From NCBI GenBank assembly GCA_045580815.1, contig JAZNOL010000051.1, positions 1-27,297 of the forward strand: 27,297 nt of DNA, in the 5' to 3' direction. This DNA comes from JAZNOL01 sp045580815 (lineage in GTDB: Bacteria; Bacillota; Clostridia; RUG12999). A model generated the notes under the pieces. It did not search any database and was not told the DNA's origin. It saw nothing but the letters and a program-made list of their open reading frames with translations. The position numbers were made by a program, and so were the translations under genes. Positions 14,579 through 22,870 of the stretch are shown here, one piece after another (the first letter of the stretch is position 1; every line of letters starts with the position of its first letter).

Positions 14579-16714
14579 TTACTTGGAAGATTTTTTCTCT
14601 TTATTTTTAGCCGGTGCTTTTTTGTTATGTTCACATTCCGGGTCGATGCAGGCTTTTAAGTTTGTTATACGTTTTTTAATGCTTTTAAAAACAATCATCT
14701 TACCGCAAACGGGACATGTTTCGTTTGTGGGCTTATCCCAGACCATGAAATCGCATTTGCCCTCTTCGGGTTTGCCGTTGTTTTCGCAACCGAAATATTT
14801 TGCACCCTTAGCAGATTTTTTCTCTAAAATATCGCCACCGCATTTAGGGCATTTTACGCCGATTTTGTTGGCAATCGCCTTTGTATTACGGCATTGGGGA
14901 TATCCGGGACATGCCAAAAATCTGCCGAATCTGCCTTCACGGTAAACCATGTTGCGTCCGCATTTTTCGCACACAACCTCGGAAACCTCCGGCTCAATTT
15001 TAACGTGTTCAATTTTCTTGTCAGCTTCGGAAAGAACGTCTTTAAATGGGTTATAAAATTCTCTTATAACGTCAACCCAGTTCGTTTTTCCCTCTTCAAC
15101 AAGGTCAAGGTCACGTTCCATATCAGCTGTAAAGTCAACGTCCACAATATCCTTGAAATTCTCTGTCATAAGGGCGTTTACAACCTTGCCCAGCTCTGTG
15201 GGAACAAGCAGTTTTTTCTGTTTGTCCACATAATGACGTGCAAGAATTGTAGAAATTGTGGGTGCATATGTTGACGGTCTGCCGATGCCCAGCTCTTCAA
15301 GTGTACGGATAAGCGATGCTTCAGAATATCTGGGCGGCGGAGTTGTAAAGTTCTGTTTGCTTGTGATGGATTTTTTCTTAATCTCATCGCCTTTTTTCAT
15401 TTCCGGAAGGCTCTGGCTGTCATCATCCTCATCGGAGGAATCCTTGCCCTCTGTGTAAAGTGCCATAAATCCGGCAAATATGATGTTTTCACCGTGAGCT
15501 TTAAGAATATATTTATCAGCGGCAACGTCAACGTTTATGTTTTCAACGTCGGCACATTCCATCTGACTTGCCATAAAACGTTCCCAAATGAGCTTATACA
15601 GCTTATACTGGTCAGGCGTGAGTGAGCTTTTTATCACATCGGGAGCATATTCCACAACCGACGGACGGATAGCTTCGTGTGCATCCTGAGCATTCTTCTT
15701 GTTTTTGTATTCACGAAGTGATTTGGGTGCATATTTGTCGCCCCAGGTCTGTTTTATATAATCTTTTGCGGCAAACTGTGCTTCTTTTGCAATACGTGTT
15801 GAGTCGGTACGCATATAAGTGATAAGACCGATTGCACCCTTGCCTTTGATTTCAATACCCTCGTAAAGCTGTTGTGCAACCATCATCGTGCGTGATGAGG
15901 TAAATCCCAGCTTACGTGCCGCCTCCTGCTGCATTGTGCTGGTAATAAACGGCGGTGCAGGGTAACGTTTTTTAACGCTTTTTTTAATACTGTTTATGCT
16001 GTAAGCGGCGGTTTTGAGAGTGTCAAGCACCTCCTGCGCCTGCTGTTCGTTTTTAAGTGTGATTTTGCCTGATGCATCGCCATGGAACCGTGCTTTGAAG
16101 TTTTTGCCCGACAAAACGTGGCTCAATGTTGCTGTGATTGTCCAGTATTCTTCGGGAACAAATGCTTCAACCTCGGCTTCACGGTCGCAAATGATTTTCA
16201 TCGCAACGGACTGAACTCTGCCGGCACTGAGACCTTTTTTGACCTTGCGCCACAAAAGCGGGCTGATTGAATAGCCCACAATACGGTCAAGAACACGGCG
16301 TGCCTGCTGTGCATCAACCAGGTCATAGTCGATGTCACGGGGGTTTTTTATAGCTGTTTTTACGGCATCCTTTGTGATTTCGTTAAAAACAACACGATGT
16401 GATTTTTCTTTCGGAATATCAAGTGCCTGCATCAGATGCCATGAAATTGCTTCACCTTCACGGTCCGGGTCAGTTGCGAGAAAAACGCTGTCGCTTGATT
16501 TTATATCTTTTTTCAGCTTTTTAATAAGGTCGGCTTTACCGCGGATTGTCAGGTACTGCGGCTCAAAACCGTTTTCTATGTCAATGCCCATTTTGCTTTT
16601 CGGCAAATCACGGATATGACCCATTGATGCTTCAACGGTGTATGTTTTGCCGAGATATTTCTGTATGGTTTTTGCTTTAGTGGGCGACTCTACGATTACT
16701 AAATTTTTGGACAT
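14579..16714 (-). CDS. topA: DNA topoisomerase I
   Basis: A 711-residue type IA topoisomerase that relaxes negative supercoils. The TOPRIM domain at the N-terminus has Glu9 (VIVESPTKA) and the DPDRE metal site (82-86). The catalytic tyrosine is Tyr300 in TYMRTDSTR. The C-terminal part carries three C4 zinc-ribbon repeats (CEKCG with CPGYPQC; CPKCGG with CENNG...KC; CPVCGK with CIDPEC), ending in a lysine-rich tail. GGAG precedes the ATG. It is the last gene of the ktrB-ktrA-trmH-topA run; in many Firmicutes topA instead follows dprA, which is absent here. Confidence 0.97.
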   Translation of the reverse strand: MSKNLVIVESPTKAKTIQKYLGKTYTVEASMGHIRDLPKSKMGIDIENGFEPQYLTIRGKADLIKKLKKDIKSSDSVFLATDPDREGEAISWHLMQALDIPKEKSHRVVFNEITKDAVKTAIKNPRDIDYDLVDAQQARRVLDRIVGYSISPLLWRKVKKGLSAGRVQSVAMKIICDREAEVEAFVPEEYWTITATLSHVLSGKNFKARFHGDASGKITLKNEQQAQEVLDTLKTAAYSINSIKKSVKKRYPAPPFITSTMQQEAARKLGFTSSRTMMVAQQLYEGIEIKGKGAIGLITYMRTDSTRIAKEAQFAAKDYIKQTWGDKYAPKSLREYKNKKNAQDAHEAIRPSVVEYAPDVIKSSLTPDQYKLYKLIWERFMASQMECADVENINVDVAADKYILKAHGENIIFAGFMALYTEGKDSSDEDDDSQSLPEMKKGDEIKKKSITSKQNFTTPPPRYSEASLIRTLEELGIGRPSTYAPTISTILARHYVDKQKKLLVPTELGKVVNALMTENFKDIVDVDFTADMERDLDLVEEGKTNWVDVIREFYNPFKDVLSEADKKIEHVKIEPEVSEVVCEKCGRNMVYREGRFGRFLACPGYPQCRNTKAIANKIGVKCPKCGGDILEKKSAKGAKYFGCENNGKPEEGKCDFMVWDKPTNETCPVCGKMIVFKSIKKRITNLKACIDPECEHNKKAPAKNKEKKSSK

Positions 16715-16750
16715 TTATATTCTCCAATCTGATTAATCTTGAAAAGTAAA

Positions 16751-17518
16751 TTACAGCCGTCTGCGAAGTGCTTCGTACATCAGAACGGCAGAGGCGGCAC
16801 CGACATTTAAAGATTCGGCTTTGCCCAACATAGGAATTTTAACATATTTATCACACATTGTCAAGAGATTCTTGTCAATTCCCTGTGCTTCGTTGCCGAC
16901 AATTATCGCACTTTTGCCCTCGAAAGGTGCATCAAACACGCTCTGCGAGTCTTCAAGACGACTGCCAAAAACGGTGTATCCCCTTTGTTTAAGCGAATTT
17001 ACTGTGGTTTCATTATTGTCGGTAATATGTATTTTTATATTAAACACCGACGCCATTGTAGAGCGCACGGTTTTGGGATTATACAAATCTGTACATCCGC
17101 TGTTTAAGATAACGCCGTCAAATCCGGCGGCATCGGCGGTGCGGATAATAGTGCCCAGGTTGCCCGGGTCGCTGACTCTGTCGCAAAAAATAACAAGCCC
17201 TGTTTTGCCGCAAAGAATTTCTTCAAGCGGACAGTCAACAGCGGCAACCTCTGCCATGATACCCTGGGGCGTCTGTGTATCGCTGATTTTTTCAAAAATA
17301 TTTTGTGATACAAAAACAGTTTCACAAGGGATTTTTTTATTTATCTGCGATATATCAAAATTTTCGCTTACAATAAGCTTTTTTGCAAATTGCAGACTTT
17401 CGCAAACAGGCTTTAGACCTTCTACCACAAAGGCTTTTTCTTCTGTGCGGTACTGTTTTTTTGTCTGCAATTTTTTAATGTGTTTTATATATTCGTTAGA
17501 ACTGCCGGTTATAATCAT
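16751..17518 (-). CDS. TrmH/SpoU-family RNA 2'-O-methyltransferase
   Basis: A 255-residue RNA ribose methyltransferase of the SPOUT class. The N-terminal part (residues about 3-95) is a substrate-binding domain like that of RlmB/TsnR (KAFVVEGLKPV). The three SpoU motifs follow: DPGNLGTIIRTADAAGFDGVI, IVGNEAQGI and LNVGAASAVLMYE, which build the knotted S-adenosylmethionine site. It probably modifies 23S rRNA or tRNA; which one cannot be told. The frame is open 20 codons upstream into ktrA, but AAAGG nine bases before the ATG at 17518 fixes the start. The gap to ktrA is 13 bp, so they are co-transcribed. Confidence 0.92.
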   Translation of the reverse strand: MIITGSSNEYIKHIKKLQTKKQYRTEEKAFVVEGLKPVCESLQFAKKLIVSENFDISQINKKIPCETVFVSQNIFEKISDTQTPQGIMAEVAAVDCPLEEILCGKTGLVIFCDRVSDPGNLGTIIRTADAAGFDGVILNSGCTDLYNPKTVRSTMASVFNIKIHITDNNETTVNSLKQRGYTVFGSRLEDSQSVFDAPFEGKSAIIVGNEAQGIDKNLLTMCDKYVKIPMLGKAESLNVGAASAVLMYEALRRRL

Positions 17519-17531
17519 AATTGCCAGCCTT

Positions 17532-18185
17532 TCATTTTCTGATTTTTTCAATATCCTCGTTGTGACCGGCAATAACAAGAGTATCGCCGCCCTTAAGCTC
17601 CGTTTCGGCCGTTGGTGAAACCATCAGCTCTTCACCGCGGCATACAGCAATAACCGTCACACCGTAAATTCGTCTGATGTCAATGTCTCTCAACGTTTTT
17701 TCTGCCCATTTTGAAGGCAGCGGAATTTCAACAATACTGTATCTGTCAGAAAGATTTATAAGGTTAAGAATGTTTGAAGAAGAGACAGACTGAGCAAATT
17801 TTATACCCATATCGTGCTCCGGCATAATAACCATATCGGCACCGATTTTTTTAAGTATACGTGAATGAAACTCGTTGTTTGAACGTGCCACAACATAAGG
17901 TGCACCCAGCTCTTTTAAACTTGCGGTGACCATAATTGATGCCTCAATAGAACTGTCGTCTCCCATGGTAACAAGCGCCATATCAAAATTTTCAACGCCA
18001 AACTGTGCCAACACTTCTTCGTCGGTGCAGTCGCCTACAACAGCATAAGTCACATGATTTTGAATTTCATTTATGGTATCTCGGTTTTTATCAACGGCAA
18101 GAACCTCACAGCCTGATTCAAAAAGCGAGGTTGCCACGGCTCTTCCAAATCGTCCCAAACCTATTATAATATATGATTTTTTCAT
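17532..18185 (-). CDS. ktrA: Potassium uptake regulator KtrA (RCK protein)
   Basis: A 217-residue cytoplasmic RCK protein that gates the KtrB channel. An N-terminal Rossmann domain (IIGLGRFGRAVA, the GxGxxG nucleotide-binding loop, and an acidic residue at the end of strand 2, VDKN) binds ADP/ATP. The RCK_C domain follows from about residue 135 (DRYSIVEIPLP to DTLVIAGH). The next start upstream is a GTG at 18194, which lies very close to AAAGG (four bases), while the ATG at 18185 is 13 bases away; the true start is uncertain between these two. It sits 27 bp after ktrB, as in other Firmicutes ktr operons. Confidence 0.93.
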   Translation of the reverse strand: MKKSYIIIGLGRFGRAVATSLFESGCEVLAVDKNRDTINEIQNHVTYAVVGDCTDEEVLAQFGVENFDMALVTMGDDSSIEASIMVTASLKELGAPYVVARSNNEFHSRILKKIGADMVIMPEHDMGIKFAQSVSSSNILNLINLSDRYSIVEIPLPSKWAEKTLRDIDIRRIYGVTVIAVCRGEELMVSPTAETELKGGDTLVIAGHNEDIEKIRK

Positions 18186-18212
18186 ATTATTCACTTATCC
18201 TTTAACTTAAAT

Positions 18213-19592
18213 TTATCCTACAAAAATGTCGGCATCGGGAAATTCTACCACTTGTTTTTTCTCCCCATAAGAGGATGTCAAAGCTGTTATGACAGCCAGT
18301 GATCCAATTCGGCCGGCATACATTAGGAAAATAATAAGTGTCCTGCTTAAAACAGACATTTCTTCTTTAATATCCGAAACAACCGAAATACCCACTGTCC
18401 CCAATGATGAGGTCGACATAAACACGCTGTCTGCAAGAGAAAGCCCATCTGCGGCGGAAAAGACCACAGAGGAGATTAAAACAATAAACAGACTTATTAT
18501 AAAAATTGAAAATGAGCGAGTTATAGTGGCGGTTGATATGGTTTTATATGAGAGATTTACTTTGCGGCGACCTGCAATGAAAGCAGTAGTGGCAAGAACC
18601 GTTACCGCAAGAGTGACAGTTTTTATACCTCCGGCTGTTGAACCCGGAGAACCGCCAACAAACATTAGCAACGAAGTGACAAGCTTTGATGCATCGGTCA
18701 GCGTATTCTGGGTGATAGTGTTAAAGCCTGCCGTACGTGCCGTTACAGATTGAAACGCCGCAGAAAGGAGCTTTTCACCAAATGACATTCCATCTAAAAC
18801 ACCCTTTGATTCAAAAACAAAGAACAGACCTGTGCCGACGAGAAGCAAAACTGTTGTAACAGTCAGCACGAGTTTTGTGTGAAGACCGATTTTTTTTGAA
18901 GACCGCCCGAACAGGTTACGTATAACAAAAAATCCAAGACCGCCCACTACAATCAGCATCATTATAACTGAGCAAACATAAACATCGGAGTAATAGCTCA
19001 TAAGACTTGACCCGGGTCCGAACTCTGTGCCGAAAACGTCAAAGCCGGCGTTACAAAATGCTGAAATTGAAGTGAACACAGCATAATAAAGCCCTTTTAA
19101 TCCAAACTGCGGTACAAATCTGACTGCCAGTAAAGCTGTACCGGCAATTTCGCAAACAACCGTTATCAAAACAGCTTTTTTTGTTATATCAACGGCACCT
19201 TTAAGGCCGCCGGTTCCGGCTGATTCTATAAGCACAAGTCGTTTTTTCAGGGAAATTTTTCGTCTAAAGCCTGTAAGAAACAGAGCGGCAGCAGTCATAA
19301 ACCCAAGCCCTCCGATTTGTATCATACAAAGAATTATCAGCTGACCTGTTACAGACCACTGCGTTGCCGTGTCATAAACAACAAGCCCCGTCACACATGT
19401 GGCGGAGGTTGCAGTAAACAGCGAATCGAAAAAAGGAGTAAATTCGCCTGATTTCGAAGAAAATGGCATAGAAAGCAGCAACGCTCCGGCAAGAATAATC
19501 ATAGCAAACCCGATGGCAATAATCTGCCCCGGACGCATTTCTAAAAAGAATTTAGTTGTTTTTTTGATCAGGTGGTTAGTCAATTTTATCAC
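18213..19592 (-). CDS. ktrB: Potassium uptake channel subunit KtrB
   Basis: A 459-residue Trk/Ktr membrane subunit with eight-plus helices in four membrane-pore-membrane repeats. The four filter loops are visible, each with the key glycine: TSATCVTGLV (about 62-71), SAFCNAGFD, TARTAGFNT and TSSLGTVGIS. It forms a dimer gated by the KtrA ring and takes up K+, often with Na+. Start choice is weak: the frame opens with GTG at 19592 with no clear ribosome-binding site, while a TTG at 19583 has GGGTG at a suitable distance. It is the promoter-proximal gene of the run ending in topA. Confidence 0.93.
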   Translation of the reverse strand: MIKLTNHLIKKTTKFFLEMRPGQIIAIGFAMIILAGALLLSMPFSSKSGEFTPFFDSLFTATSATCVTGLVVYDTATQWSVTGQLIILCMIQIGGLGFMTAAALFLTGFRRKISLKKRLVLIESAGTGGLKGAVDITKKAVLITVVCEIAGTALLAVRFVPQFGLKGLYYAVFTSISAFCNAGFDVFGTEFGPGSSLMSYYSDVYVCSVIMMLIVVGGLGFFVIRNLFGRSSKKIGLHTKLVLTVTTVLLLVGTGLFFVFESKGVLDGMSFGEKLLSAAFQSVTARTAGFNTITQNTLTDASKLVTSLLMFVGGSPGSTAGGIKTVTLAVTVLATTAFIAGRRKVNLSYKTISTATITRSFSIFIISLFIVLISSVVFSAADGLSLADSVFMSTSSLGTVGISVVSDIKEEMSVLSRTLIIFLMYAGRIGSLAVITALTSSYGEKKQVVEFPDADIFVG

Positions 19593-19647
19593 CCATATTA
19601 TGGAATATGCAGATTTTCAAGGACGAAAATCGCTTAAAATAGCGGAT

Positions 19648-19679
19648 AAACGCAGACTTGTTTGTACAAGTCTGCGTTT
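19648..19679 (-). terminator. Terminator of the infC operon
   Basis: A perfect 13-bp stem (AAACGCAGACTTG at 19648-19660, CAAGTCTGCGTTT at 19667-19679), just after the rplT stop. The T run is stronger on the plus strand than on the minus strand, where it is GTTTATCC, but context assigns it to rplT. Confidence 0.78.
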
Positions 19680-19689
19680 TTTGCTTAAA

Positions 19690-20046
19690 TTATTTTACAG
19701 CAGCTTTTGCTTTTTCAGCAAGAACTGTGAATGCAGCAGCATCGTAAACTGCAACTTCAGCAAGCATTTTTCTGTTCATTGTGATGCCTGCAAGTTTAAG
19801 ACCGTGCATGAATGTTGAGTAGTTCATGCCGTTCATTTTAGCAGCAGCGCTGATACGTGTAATCCAAAGTCTTCTGAAATCTCTTTTTTTCAGTCTTCTG
19901 CCTGTGTAAGCATAAACGAGAGATTTCATAACAGCTTCGTTAGCTGTACGGAAAAGTTTGGATTTACCGCCACGGTAACCTTTAGCAAGTTTTAATATTT
20001 TTTTATGTCTTCTTCTGGTGGTCATACCACCTGTAACTCTAGCCAT
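19690..20046 (-). CDS. rplT: 50S ribosomal protein L20
   Basis: A 118-residue L20 of standard length. It starts MARVTGG-type with TRRRHKKILKLAKGYRGGKSKL near the N-terminus and the RLWITRISAAAKMNGM segment in the middle. L20 binds 23S rRNA early in assembly and also represses its own operon. AGGAGGA precedes the ATG. It is the last gene of infC-rpmI-rplT. Confidence 0.98.
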   Translation of the reverse strand: MARVTGGMTTRRRHKKILKLAKGYRGGKSKLFRTANEAVMKSLVYAYTGRRLKKRDFRRLWITRISAAAKMNGMNYSTFMHGLKLAGITMNRKMLAEVAVYDAAAFTVLAEKAKAAVK

Positions 20047-20071
20047 TTGTATTTCCTCCTAAACAGTTGAA

Positions 20072-20269
20072 TTATTTGTACGGAATAAGCTTCTTGATTA
20101 CAGGTGCATTTGCATCAGAAGCATAGTTGCCTTTTCTGAGGCCTCTTTTTCTTTTTGTTGTTTTCTTTGTCAGTATATGGCTTTTGTTTGCGTGCCACAT
20201 TTTTACTTTACCGTTTTTTGTGATGCCAAATCTTTTTGCGGCACCTCTGTGAGTTTTTATTTTAGGCAT
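20072..20269 (-). CDS. rpmI: 50S ribosomal protein L35
   Basis: A 65-residue, very basic L35 (MPKIKTHRGAAKRF start, TKRKRGLRKG in the middle). AGGAGAG precedes the ATG. Lies 25 bp upstream of rplT. Confidence 0.98.
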   Translation of the reverse strand: MPKIKTHRGAAKRFGITKNGKVKMWHANKSHILTKKTTKRKRGLRKGNYASDANAPVIKKLIPYK

Positions 20270-20333
20270 AATGTCTCTCCTCTCGGGTTTTTTATTTTAT
20301 ATTTTATTAAATAATAAGCTGTGAAACCGGGCT

Positions 20334-20843
20334 TTAAGCCTTTGGTGCAAGGAACATTATCATGCTTCTGCCTTCTTTGAGCGGAGCTTTCTCAACCACG
20401 GCAATTTCGGTGAAATGCTCAGCAAATTTGTTAAGAAGCACAATACCGTTGTCCATATAGCTAAGCTCACGTCCACGGAATCTCATGCTGACTTTAACCT
20501 TGTCGCCGGATTTTAAAAACTTTGTTGCCTGATTGATTTTTGTGTTAAGGTCGTTTGTGTCAATAGTAGGCGAAACACGAACCTCTTTGATGTTCACAAC
20601 ACGCTGGTTTTTTCTTGCTTCTTTTTCTTTTTTCGCAAGGTCAAACTTATATTTGCCGTAGTCCATAATTTTGCATACAGACGGAACGGATTTAGGTGCA
20701 ATCTGAACAAGGTCAAGGTTTTGTGCGTTTGCGGCGTCAAGAGCTTTATCAATGCTCATAATGCCGAGCTGCTGCCCGTCATTGCCTATAACACGGACTT
20801 CCTTATCTTTAATTTCTTCGTTGATTAATAATTCCTTACTAAT
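20334..20843 (-). CDS. infC: Translation initiation factor IF-3, with AUU start
   Basis: A 169-residue IF-3. An ATG-only reading would start at 20759 and drop the first 28 residues of the N-terminal domain. Upstream the frame stays open and encodes the family's typical beginning (SKELLINEEI, then KEVRVIGNDGQQLGIMSIDKAL), led by an ATT codon at 20841-20843. GGAGGTG stands seven bases before it. AUU is the well-known start of infC in other bacteria, where IF-3 discriminates against it and so limits its own synthesis. The two domains are joined by a lysine-rich helix (YKFDLAKKEKEARKNQR). It heads the infC-rpmI-rplT operon. Confidence 0.95.
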   Translation of the reverse strand: MSKELLINEEIKDKEVRVIGNDGQQLGIMSIDKALDAANAQNLDLVQIAPKSVPSVCKIMDYGKYKFDLAKKEKEARKNQRVVNIKEVRVSPTIDTNDLNTKINQATKFLKSGDKVKVSMRFRGRELSYMDNGIVLLNKFAEHFTEIAVVEKAPLKEGRSMIMFLAPKA

Positions 20844-21013
20844 GGTCTTACACCTCCATATTTATATAGAAAACAAAAGAGCCGTCCGAAGACGCCTCTC
20901 AAAAATAAAATGCATACCTCCGGCTTTTACGCATTTGTAGTGCCGGATTTTGCAAAATATTTGCCGCAGAGTCTCAATTAACCTACGGCGAGAAGCATGC
21001 TTCTGCTTGTTTT
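20844..21013 (-). ncRNA. Structured 5' leader of the infC operon, L20-leader type
   Basis: About 170 bases between the predicted start of transcription and the AUU codon. It contains a hairpin (GCAAA/TTTGC, 20952-20964) and two interleaved helices: 20908-20913 with 20931-20936 (AAATGC/GCATTT), and 20920-20924 with 20942-20946 (CCGGC/GCCGG). Interleaving means a pseudoknot or two alternative folds. It ends in an intrinsic terminator before infC. Firmicutes control this operon by L20 binding such a leader; the assignment is by position and shape, not by alignment. Confidence 0.65.
20871..20900 (-). terminator. Attenuator terminator in front of infC
   Basis: On the minus strand the stem GAG.CGTC pairs with GACG.CTC (one G-G mismatch) around a C(TTCG)G tetraloop, followed by TTTTGTTTT. 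It lies 28 bases before the infC start, in the right place to stop transcription prematurely. Confidence 0.75.
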
Positions 21014-21020
21014 CCAAAAG

Positions 21021-21049
21021 ATTATACCACATAAAATCCGGTTTGTCAA
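21021..21049 (-). promoter_or_regulatory. Consensus promoter of the infC operon
   Basis: Minus-strand TTGACA (21044-21049) and TATAAT (21021-21026), 17-bp spacer. Both hexamers are perfect, as expected for a ribosomal-protein operon. Confidence 0.88.
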
Positions 21050-21108
21050 TAGTTTTTTTGAAAAAAATTAAAAAAATTCCTGAAAATTGTTAAATTGCCG
21101 CCAAACAG

Positions 21109-21137
21109 TTGACAAATCAGTTTTTTTCGTGTAGAAT
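21109..21137 (+). promoter_or_regulatory. Promoter of the CNNM/CorC gene
   Basis: TTGACA (21109-21114) and TAGAAT (21132-21137), 17 bp apart, divergent from the infC promoter. Confidence 0.72.
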
Positions 21138-21192
21138 GTATTATGTATTATAATGTACAAAAATATTTTTTACTTCAGGAGAGTGATTTTTC

Positions 21193-22458
21193 TTGGACAG
21201 TACCGGGATAATGATTTTGTTATCCGTAATTCTCATTGCATTGTCAGCATTTTTCTCAGCAAGCGAAACTTCAATTTCGGGTGCAAGCAGAGTGCGGCTT
21301 AAATCCTATGCCGAAGACGGCAGCAAAAAAGCAAAACGCACACTTAAACTGATGGAGGATTTTGACAAAACAATTTCGGCAATCCTCATCGGCAACAACA
21401 TTGTAAACATTGCGGCTTCGTCAATTTTCACCTATATTGCAATGAAGCTTTTCGGCGACGGCGGCGTAGGCATTGCAACAGCGTTTACAACAGTTATTGT
21501 GCTTATTTTCGGCGAAATTGTGCCGAAAACCGTTGCTAAAGCAAAAGCGGACAGCTTCAGTATGTTTGTTTCGGGTCCCATCTCGGCAATATCTTTTGTG
21601 TTTTCGCCGGTTTCTTCTCTGCTTACAGGAATAAAAGGCGTTATTGTACGTACTCCCGTTGACGAAAAACCGTCAATTACAGAAGAAGAGCTTAAATATA
21701 TAATTGAAGAAACAAAGGATGAGGGCGTTCTTGAAGAACAGGAAAGCCAGCTTGCCCAAAGTGCTCTTGAATTTGACGAAATACGTCTTTCTCAGGTGCT
21801 TACACCCCGTGTTGACGTTGTGGCACTTGATATTGAAGCCTCAGCGGACGAAATGCTTGAAACCATGCTTGCACAGCAATTTTCAAGGCTTCCGGTTTAT
21901 GAAGAAAGTGTTGATAATATTATCGGCATACTCCACGAGCGTGACTTTTTGGCATCATACGCAAAAGGAACTGCTCCCAATGTGAGAAAAATCATGAAAA
22001 AGCCGGAATTTATGCCGGAAAATCTTAAAATTTCCCATGCTCTTGCCAAAATGCAGAAAGGTAAATTCCAGCTTGCAATTGTTACCGACCAGTACGGCGG
22101 TACACTTGGCGTTGTGTCTATGGAAGATATTCTTGAAGAGCTGGTGGGTGAAATCTGGGACGAGCGTGATGAAGTTCTGCTCATGATTGAGCCGGCAGGC
22201 GACGGCAAATTCAAGGTAAACGGCGGTGCCGAGCTTGAGGATTTGCTTGAAGAATTTGATATAGATGAGGACGACATAGAAAGCGAATCAAACACAGTCG
22301 GCGGCTGGGTTTGTGAGCAGATGGGAAAAATCCCCTCCGAGGGCGAAAGTTTTATAGAAAAGAACTTGAAAATAACTGTAACCGGCGTTGACAACGTGCG
22401 TGTTACAGAGGTTCTGGCAGAAATTCTGCCGGAAGAAGCCGAAGAAGAAAAAGAATAA
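21193..22458 (+). CDS. CNNM/CorC-family membrane protein (hemolysin C-like)
   Basis: A 421-residue protein with an N-terminal DUF21/CNNM membrane domain (about 1-175; three to four helices, SAFFSASETSISG near 17-29, and FGEIVPKT near 106-113). A pair of CBS domains follows (about 195-320; VLTPRVDVVAL and LPVYEESVDNIIGIL), then a CorC_HlyC domain (about 335-415), which in the family binds the transporter's regulatory partner. These proteins are linked to Mg2+ and other divalent-metal export. The start is a TTG, with AGGAG 11-14 bases upstream; no ATG fits the membrane domain. The acidic tail EEAEEEKE is unremarkable. Confidence 0.9.
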   Translation: MDSTGIMILLSVILIALSAFFSASETSISGASRVRLKSYAEDGSKKAKRTLKLMEDFDKTISAILIGNNIVNIAASSIFTYIAMKLFGDGGVGIATAFTTVIVLIFGEIVPKTVAKAKADSFSMFVSGPISAISFVFSPVSSLLTGIKGVIVRTPVDEKPSITEEELKYIIEETKDEGVLEEQESQLAQSALEFDEIRLSQVLTPRVDVVALDIEASADEMLETMLAQQFSRLPVYEESVDNIIGILHERDFLASYAKGTAPNVRKIMKKPEFMPENLKISHALAKMQKGKFQLAIVTDQYGGTLGVVSMEDILEELVGEIWDERDEVLLMIEPAGDGKFKVNGGAELEDLLEEFDIDEDDIESESNTVGGWVCEQMGKIPSEGESFIEKNLKITVTGVDNVRVTEVLAEILPEEAEEEKE

Positions 22459-22473
22459 TCATAATTAAAAATG

Positions 22474-22810
22474 CGAGTATTCCGGACAGTTGCGGGCATC
22501 TTTTTAAGATGCGTGAGGAAAGTCCGGGCTCCGTAGGGCAGGGTGCCGGATAACGTCCGGTGAAGGCGACTTTAAGGAAAGTGCAACAGAAAATTACCGC
22601 CTGCTTTGTCAGGTAAGCATGGTAAGGCGAGGTAAGAGCTCACCATTTTCTCTGGTAACAGGGAAAATATGTAAACCCCACCCGGAGCAACATCAGGAGA
22701 AATTAAGCTTGCCCGGCGTTTCTCCACAAAAATGGCTTGAGGCTGTCAGCAATGGCAGTCCTAGATAGATAACTGTCTGCAAAACAGAACCCGGCTTACA
22801 GGGGTACTCG
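22474..22810 (+). ncRNA. rnpB: RNase P RNA, bacterial class A
   Basis: About 337 nt. The universal core is visible: GAGGAAAGTCCGGGCTCC near 22515, AGTGCAACAGAAA near 22580, GGTAAGAGCTCACC, TAAACCCCACCCGGAGCAA, and at the 3' end ACAGAACCCGGCTTACAG near 22784. CGAGTA (22474-22479) pairs with TACTCG (22805-22810) to close helix P1. This is the catalytic part of the enzyme that trims tRNA precursors. It follows the CNNM/CorC gene in the same direction and is ended by T6 and the terminator at 22826. Confidence 0.97.
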
Positions 22811-22825
22811 TTTTTTATAAAAAAC

Positions 22826-22864
22826 AAAACCGCATTATCGGTGTATACCGGTGCGGTTTTTTAT
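22826..22864. terminator. Terminator between rnpB and the DeoR gene
   Basis: AAAACCGCA (22826-22834) pairs with TGCGGTTTT (22852-22860), with an inner CGGT/ACCG pairing. Flanked by A and T runs, so it can work for rnpB and for the convergent DeoR gene. Confidence 0.85.
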
Positions 22865-22870
22865 TTTAAA

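Noticed and set aside
14206..14634. 142-codon leftward open frame over the XRE gene
   Set aside because: It runs antisense through the XRE gene, two terminators' worth of palindromes and the end of topA; composition is K/F/N/C-rich without domains.
14579..14790. Repeated zinc-finger-like stretches taken for a separate gene
   Set aside because: They are the C-terminal zinc ribbons of topA, in frame with the rest.
16821..17618. 265-codon rightward open frame
   Set aside because: Antisense to the TrmH methyltransferase, whose SpoU motifs are clear; the plus frame shows no domain.
21897..22499. 200-codon leftward, serine-rich open frame
   Set aside because: Mirror of the CorC/CBS coding region; serine-rich strings arise from reverse reading of Glu/Asp codons, and its start would lie in the RNase P RNA gene.
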